Part shown: positions 6,394-10,217 of the stretch, piece by piece | Numbering within the stretch: the stretch's first letter is position 1 | Layout of the letters: each line of letters opens with the position of its first letter | Assembly: GCA_017880985.1 (NCBI GenBank) | Contig: JADGRK010000059.1 | Location: 1 to 10,217, forward strand | Source: Rhodoferax sp. | GTDB lineage: Bacteria; Pseudomonadota; Gammaproteobacteria; Burkholderiales; Burkholderiaceae_C | Direction: 5' to 3' | Length of the DNA: 10,217 nucleotides | The notes under the pieces: model-generated | The model's database searches: none | What the model saw: only the letters and a program-made list of their open reading frames with translations | Told to the model about the DNA's origin: nothing | Position numbers and translations under genes: made by a program

Positions 6394-6428
6394 TGCGGTT
6401 CAATCAAGCGCGGCCGCCCGCCGATCCT

Positions 6429-7934
6429 TTAACGATTGGTCGGGAAACTGAACACCGCGCCTTCACGCACACCCGCTGACAGCCAGCGCTGGGTGATGGT
6501 CTTGCGTTTGCTGTAAAAGCGCACCGCGTCCGGCCCGTAAGCCGACAGGTCGCCAAACAGGCTGCGTTTCCAGCCGCCAAACGAGTGATATGCCACCGGC
6601 ACCGGCAGCGGCACGTTGATGCCCACCATGCCGACCAGAATGTGCTCGCTGAAGTACCTGGCCGCTTCACCGTCGCGGGTAAAGATGCAGGTGCCATTGC
6701 CGTACTCGTGGGCGTTAATCAAGTCCATGCCTTCTTGCAGGGTCTTGACACGCATCACGCCCAGCACCGGGCCAAAAATTTCTTCCTGATAAATCTTCAT
6801 GCCGGGTTTCACGTTATCAAACAGGCAGGCGCCTAAAAAGAAACCGTCTTTATGCCCCTCTACTTTGACATCACGGCCATCAACCACCAGCTTGGCACCT
6901 TCTTTGATGCCCTGTTCGACATAGCCTTTGACTTTCTCGAAATGCTGCTTGGTGACCAGTGGCCCCATGTCGTTGGCAGCGTCGGTGCCGGGGCCAACTT
7001 TCATTTTGGCAATCGCCGCCTTCAGACCCGCCACCACGGCGTCGGCGGTGGCATCGCCCACCGCCAGCACCAGCGGAATCGCCATGCAGCGCTCGCCACA
7101 GGAGCCGTAAGCTGCGCCCATCAAGGCATTGACGGCGTTGTCAATGTCGGCATCGGGCATCACCACGGCATGGTTCTTGGCACCACCCAGCGCCTGCACC
7201 CGCTTGCCGTGGGCGCAGCCGGTGGCGTAGATATATTCAGCAATGGCAGTGGAGCCGACAAAGCTGACGGCCTGCACGCGCTTGTCAACCAGCAGCGCAT
7301 CCACTGCCTCCTTGTCGCCATTGACCACATTGAGCACGCCCGGCGGCAGGCCCGCCTGCAGCGCAAGCTCGGCCACCAGCAGCGCACTGCTCGGGTCGCG
7401 CTCGGACGGTTTGAGAACAAACGTGTTGCCGCAGGCAATCGCCATCGGCCACATCCACAACGGCACCATCACGGGAAAATTAAAGGGCGTGATGCCGGCG
7501 GCCACGCCCAGCGGCTGGAACTCGCTCCACGAGTCCATCGACGGGCCGACATTCTTGCTGTGCTCGCCCTTGAGCAACTCGGGCGCGTAGCTCGCATATT
7601 CGACATTTTCAATGCCGCGTTGCAGCTCACCCATCGAGTCGGACAGGACCTTGCCGTGCTCGGCGGTGAGCAGCGCGCAGATTTGCTCGGCGTTCTCTTC
7701 GAGCAAAACTTTGAGCTTGCTCATGACGCGTGCACGCTTGAGCGGCGGCGTCGCACGCCAGGCCGGGTAAGCCGCGTGGGCTGAGGCAATGGCTTTTTCT
7801 ACCGTGACCGTGTCGGCCAGTAGCAGGCGTTTTTCAGCCTTGCCCGTGGCCGGGTTGAAGACGTCAGCCAGGCGATTGCCGCCAGCGACCAGCTGGCCAT
7901 CGATCAGGTGTTGGATTAGAGGAAGTTCATTCAT
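6429..7934 (-). CDS. mmsA: CoA-acylating methylmalonate/malonate-semialdehyde dehydrogenase (501 aa)
   Basis: Converts malonate semialdehyde to acetyl-CoA, or methylmalonate semialdehyde to propionyl-CoA, with NAD+ and CoA and loss of CO2; cytoplasmic. It belongs to the aldehyde dehydrogenase superfamily, and MmsA-specific features are clear: PFNFPVMVPLWMWP (150-163) with N153, the catalytic cysteine C283 in GERCMAI rather than the GQxC of ordinary aldehyde dehydrogenases, R106 (GELQRGIENVEYA) and R282, which bind the substrate carboxylate in this group, EEIFGPVLG (384-392), and the C-terminal GDLSAYGPDAVRFYSKRKTI (461-480). Length is normal. It begins 11 bases after the aminotransferase stop with no good Shine-Dalgarno, so translation probably depends on the upstream gene. 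Pairing with a beta-alanine-type aminotransferase points to malonate semialdehyde as the main substrate; valine or inositol catabolism genes are not present here. Confidence 0.96.
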   Translation of the reverse strand: MNELPLIQHLIDGQLVAGGNRLADVFNPATGKAEKRLLLADTVTVEKAIASAHAAYPAWRATPPLKRARVMSKLKVLLEENAEQICALLTAEHGKVLSDSMGELQRGIENVEYASYAPELLKGEHSKNVGPSMDSWSEFQPLGVAAGITPFNFPVMVPLWMWPMAIACGNTFVLKPSERDPSSALLVAELALQAGLPPGVLNVVNGDKEAVDALLVDKRVQAVSFVGSTAIAEYIYATGCAHGKRVQALGGAKNHAVVMPDADIDNAVNALMGAAYGSCGERCMAIPLVLAVGDATADAVVAGLKAAIAKMKVGPGTDAANDMGPLVTKQHFEKVKGYVEQGIKEGAKLVVDGRDVKVEGHKDGFFLGACLFDNVKPGMKIYQEEIFGPVLGVMRVKTLQEGMDLINAHEYGNGTCIFTRDGEAARYFSEHILVGMVGINVPLPVPVAYHSFGGWKRSLFGDLSAYGPDAVRFYSKRKTITQRWLSAGVREGAVFSFPTNR

Positions 7935-7945
7935 AACAGGCAGTT

Positions 7946-9295
7946 TTAAACAGTTTGGTTGATGGATTCGCCCAGCGCATTGATCAGGCTGTCAAGCTGG
8001 GCTGGGGTCGAGATGAAAGGCGGGGCCAGTTGTATGGTGTCGCCACCGTAGCGCACATAAAAGCCTTTTTTCAGCATCGCCATGGCAATCTCGAACGGTC
8101 GCTTTGCGGGTTCTCCCGGCAAAGCATCAATGGTGAAGCCCGCCGCCAGGCCGAAGTTGCGGATGTCGGTGATGTGCTTGACGCCCTTGAGGCTGTGCAC
8201 CGCGTTCTCGAAATGGGGCGCCAATGCCTTGACCTGGTCGATCATATTTTCTTTCACCAGAATATCCAGCGTTGCCAGCGCCGCCGCGCACGTGACGGGG
8301 TGCGCCGAGTAGGTGTAGCCGTGAGCAAATTCAAGCATGTACTCGGGGCCGCCAGTGGCCATGAAGGTGTCGTAAATTTCTTTCTTGGCCAGCACTGCGC
8401 CGATCGGTTGCGCGCCGTTGCTGATCTGCTTGGCCAGGTTCATGATGTCAGGCGTGACACCAAAAGCCTCAGAGCCGGTGTAAGCGCCAGCGCGGCCAAA
8501 GCCGGTGATGACTTCGTCAAAAATCAGCAAAATGTTGTTGGCGGTGCAAATCTCGCGCAGGCGCTGTAGGTAGCCTTTGGGCGGAATGATGACGCCGGCC
8601 GAGCCCGAGAACGGCTCCACAATCACGGCAGCAATATTGCTGGCATCGTGCAGCGCGATCAAATTCAGCAAGTCATCGGCCAGTTCAAAGCCCTTGTCCG
8701 GCATGCCGCGTGAGAACGCATTGCTGGCCAACTGGGTGTGCGGCAAGTGATCAGCCTCGATGCCCTGGCCAAACATCTTGCGCACGCCACCAATGCCCCC
8801 GACCGAAATGCCGCCGAAATTGACGCCGTGATAACCTTTTTCGCGGCCGATCAGGCGCGTCTTGGTGGCCTGACCTTTGGCGCGCCAGTAAGCGCGTGCC
8901 ATCTTGAGCGAGGTGTCGGCCGACTCGGAGCCCGAGCCGGTAAAAAACACGTAGTCGAGTCCGGCCGGGGTCAACTCCTTAAGCTTATTGGCCAGCGCGA
9001 ATGACAACGGGTGGCCAAACTGGAAGGCGGGAGAGTAGTCCATGCTGGAAATCTGGCGCGTGACGGCGTCGGTAATTTCGCTGCGCCCGTGCCCCAGGCC
9101 GCAACACCACAAGCCCGAGAGGCCATCAAAAATCTGCTTGCCATGATTGTCGGTGTAATAGCAGCCCTTGGCACTGACCATCATGCGCGGGTTGGCCTTG
9201 AATTCGCGGTTGCCGCTGAACGGCATCCAGTGTGCGTCGAGCCAGGCCGAGTCGGTGCGGGAGGAAGCCAGGTGTTGGGTCTCGTTCATGTTCAT
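7946..9295 (-). CDS. bauA: Beta-alanine:pyruvate aminotransferase (omega-aminotransferase, class III, 449 aa)
   Basis: A PLP enzyme that moves the terminal amino group of beta-alanine or a related omega-amino acid to pyruvate, yielding malonate semialdehyde and L-alanine. The sequence follows the Pseudomonas omega-amino acid:pyruvate aminotransferase closely as I recall it: LDAHWMPFSGNREF near the start, FDGLSGLWCCGLGH, MDYSPAFQFGHPLSFALA, FFTGSGSESADT (PLP phosphate site), GYHGVNFGG, LPHTQLASNAFSRGMP and HGYTYSAHPVTCAAALAT. D260 in FDEVITGFGR contacts the PLP ring nitrogen, K289 in NLAKQISNG is the Schiff-base lysine, and R415 in YVRYGGDT is the usual carboxylate-binding arginine. AGGAG lies 5 bases upstream of the first ATG, which decides it over the ATG two codons later. 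First gene of a pair with mmsA and divergent from a LysR regulator. A taurine aminotransferase is the main alternative, but no sulfoacetaldehyde acetyltransferase gene is nearby. Confidence 0.92.
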   Translation of the reverse strand: MNMNETQHLASSRTDSAWLDAHWMPFSGNREFKANPRMMVSAKGCYYTDNHGKQIFDGLSGLWCCGLGHGRSEITDAVTRQISSMDYSPAFQFGHPLSFALANKLKELTPAGLDYVFFTGSGSESADTSLKMARAYWRAKGQATKTRLIGREKGYHGVNFGGISVGGIGGVRKMFGQGIEADHLPHTQLASNAFSRGMPDKGFELADDLLNLIALHDASNIAAVIVEPFSGSAGVIIPPKGYLQRLREICTANNILLIFDEVITGFGRAGAYTGSEAFGVTPDIMNLAKQISNGAQPIGAVLAKKEIYDTFMATGGPEYMLEFAHGYTYSAHPVTCAAALATLDILVKENMIDQVKALAPHFENAVHSLKGVKHITDIRNFGLAAGFTIDALPGEPAKRPFEIAMAMLKKGFYVRYGGDTIQLAPPFISTPAQLDSLINALGESINQTV

Positions 9296-9346
9296 GATGT
9301 CTCCTGAAAGGGTGAAGAGTTGTCATTCTGGCCGATTCTGTTACTC

Positions 9347-9360
9347 TTATAAAGATATAA
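9347..9360. promoter_or_regulatory. AT-rich dyad in the divergent lysR/aminotransferase gap, candidate LysR-type site
   Basis: TTATA (9347-9351) and TATAA (9356-9360) are perfect reverse complements with a 4-base centre, covering the proposed -10 of the aminotransferase promoter. It also contains a T-N11-A spacing, the loose signature of LysR-family sites. The 8-mer AGTTGTCA occurs twice in the same gap, at 9318-9325 and 9373-9380, 55 bases apart (about five helix turns), one copy on each side of this dyad. AT-rich dyads of this size arise easily by chance. Confidence 0.35.
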
Positions 9361-9381
9361 CCATCACATCTAAGTTGTCAA
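9354..9381 (-). promoter_or_regulatory. Candidate sigma-70 promoter for the aminotransferase-mmsA pair
   Basis: On the minus strand a perfect TTGACA (9376-9381) is followed after 16 bases by TATATC (9354-9359, 4 of 6 to TATAAT). This predicts a start near 9346 and a leader of about 50 bases to the ATG at 9295. The -35 box lies only 3 bases from the ATG of the divergent LysR gene, so both directions share this 89-base gap (9296-9384). A perfect dyad overlaps the -10, which fits regulator control of this promoter. Confidence 0.55.
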
Positions 9382-9384
9382 TCC

Positions 9385-10217
9385 ATGCAAGTAAAGAGCC
9401 GCTCCGTGCTGGGTCAGTTGAGCGATATGGACATTCGCTTGCTGCGCGTCTTCAAGAGTGTGGCCGAGTGTGGCGGCATGGCAGCGGCTGAACTTGAACT
9501 CAATATTGGCGTCTCGACGGTGAGCCGCCATATCAAGGACCTGGAGACCCGTCTAGGGCTCACGCTGTGTCGGCGCGGTCGGGCCGGTTTTTCCCTGACG
9601 TCAGAGGGCGAGCAGATTTACGCCGAGACTTTGCGTTTGCTGGCCGGGGTCGATGCGTTTCGCAGCCGGGTCGACGAGATCCACCAGCGCATGGGGGGTG
9701 AGTTGCATATTGCGGTGTTTGATAAAACCGTCACTAACCCGGGAGCCCATATCGCCGCCGCCATTGCCTTGTTTGTTGATCTGGCACCCGACGTCCGCCT
9801 GCACCTGCATGTGGCACCCCTCAATACGATTGAACGCGGCGTGCTCGATGGTCAGTTCCAGGTTGGTGTTATTCCGGGCCATCGCAACTCCCAGACGCTG
9901 GCGTATGAGGAATTGTTTACGGAAACCATGTATCTGTACTGCGCTGCCCCTCACGCCTTGTTCAAGGCGAACCAGACGCAGGAACCGGCCGACTGGAACG
10001 CTTTGCGAGCCCACGACTTTGCCGGCCTGGGCTACCACTCGCCCAACATGGAGATCAGCCAGCAGGTGCACCTGGCGCGCAAGGCGACCGGCTACGACCA
10101 GGAATCCATAGCGACCTTAATCCTGTCGGGAAAATACCTGGGGTTCCTGCCTGACCATTACGCTGAGGGTTTTGTGCGCCAGGGGGAGATGCGTGCGGTC
10201 AAACCAGCTCTCTTTCG
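9385..10217 (+). CDS. LysR-type transcriptional regulator, 3' end cut by the window
   Basis: A DNA-binding regulator with an N-terminal winged helix-turn-helix and a C-terminal effector domain. The open frame runs from ATG at 9385 through 277 codons to the right edge without a stop; a normal family length would place the stop a few tens of codons beyond. The helix-turn-helix is at about residues 20-75: DIRLLRVFKSVAECGGMAAAE, recognition helix around VSTVSRHIKDLE, then LGLTLCRRGRAGFSLTSEGE. The linker helix follows and the effector domain starts near GELHIAVFD. The ATG has no clear Shine-Dalgarno; an alternative ATG at 9427 would start at MDIRLLRVF, closer to the family's usual N terminus. It is divergent from the aminotransferase gene with 89 bases between, the classic arrangement for a LysR protein and its target. 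Its effector, perhaps the omega-amino acid or its semialdehyde, is unknown. Confidence 0.93.
   Translation, partial: MQVKSRSVLGQLSDMDIRLLRVFKSVAECGGMAAAELELNIGVSTVSRHIKDLETRLGLTLCRRGRAGFSLTSEGEQIYAETLRLLAGVDAFRSRVDEIHQRMGGELHIAVFDKTVTNPGAHIAAAIALFVDLAPDVRLHLHVAPLNTIERGVLDGQFQVGVIPGHRNSQTLAYEELFTETMYLYCAAPHALFKANQTQEPADWNALRAHDFAGLGYHSPNMEISQQVHLARKATGYDQESIATLILSGKYLGFLPDHYAEGFVRQGEMRAVKPALF

Noticed and set aside
6852..7784. Plus-strand open frame of 310 codons opposite mmsA
   Set aside because: It lies wholly antisense to a clear mmsA gene; the translation is rich in H, R, A and G with no recognisable domain, as expected for the shadow of GC-rich codons.
7955..8569. Plus-strand open frame of 204 codons opposite the aminotransferase
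   Set aside because: A shadow of the aminotransferase codons; low-complexity composition and no family resemblance.
7946..9295. Taurine:pyruvate aminotransferase as the product, with the TRAP genes as a taurine importer
   Set aside because: The gene context (TRAP plus ald) resembles taurine clusters, but no xsc or pta gene is present in the window and mmsA is directly coupled. The sequence also follows the beta-alanine:pyruvate enzyme. Kept only as an alternative.
9601..10071. Minus-strand open frame of 156 codons opposite the LysR gene
   Set aside because: The plus-strand frame encodes an unmistakable LysR helix-turn-helix and effector domain across the same bases.
1..10217. Mobile element, prophage, CRISPR array, tRNA or toxin-antitoxin system
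   Set aside because: No transposase or integrase frame, terminal repeats, regularly spaced repeats or tRNA-like fold was seen. All gaps are under 300 bases and are flanked by intact metabolic genes.

Overview
The window looks like a stretch of betaproteobacterial chromosome, most likely from the Comamonadaceae (Rhodoferax/Polaromonas/Variovorax type). This rests on GC-rich coding with AT-richer intergenic gaps, an intact TRAP-transporter operon, an omega-aminotransferase next to mmsA, and a bacterial RIO1-like kinase gene. No alignment was run, so the family placement is an inference from protein character. I see no mobile element, CRISPR array, tRNA or rRNA.

Layout, right to left, because almost everything is on the minus strand. 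A plus-strand LysR-type regulator (9385 to the window edge, 3' end missing) is transcribed divergently from a minus-strand pair: a beta-alanine:pyruvate-type aminotransferase (9295-7946) and, 11 bases downstream, mmsA, a CoA-acylating (methyl)malonate-semialdehyde dehydrogenase (7934-6429). After a 208-base gap with several inverted repeats come dctP, dctQ and dctM (6220-3292), a complete TRAP transporter whose genes are joined by 4-base GTGA and ATGA overlaps. Next is a membrane-anchored GGDEF-EAL protein (about 3064-1523) with a degenerate GGDEF motif and an intact EAL motif. It is followed by alanine dehydrogenase (1311-196) and the first 44 codons of a RIO1-like kinase (132 to the left edge).

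The genes fit together metabolically. The aminotransferase would move the amino group of beta-alanine, or a related omega-amino acid, to pyruvate, giving malonate semialdehyde and L-alanine. MmsA would convert the semialdehyde to acetyl-CoA, CO2 and NADH. Alanine dehydrogenase could turn the L-alanine back into pyruvate with release of ammonium, so pyruvate would be needed only catalytically. The TRAP transporter is a plausible importer for this pathway, and the LysR protein is the obvious candidate regulator. The substrate, the regulator's target and any functional link to the c-di-GMP enzyme are inferred from position, not shown by sequence.

Most of the window is ordinary accessory metabolism. 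The points worth checking are the substrate of the transporter, the GGDEF-degenerate phosphodiesterase between transporter and dehydrogenase, and a set of clean palindromes and hairpins in the intergenic gaps. No gap between genes exceeds 300 bases.
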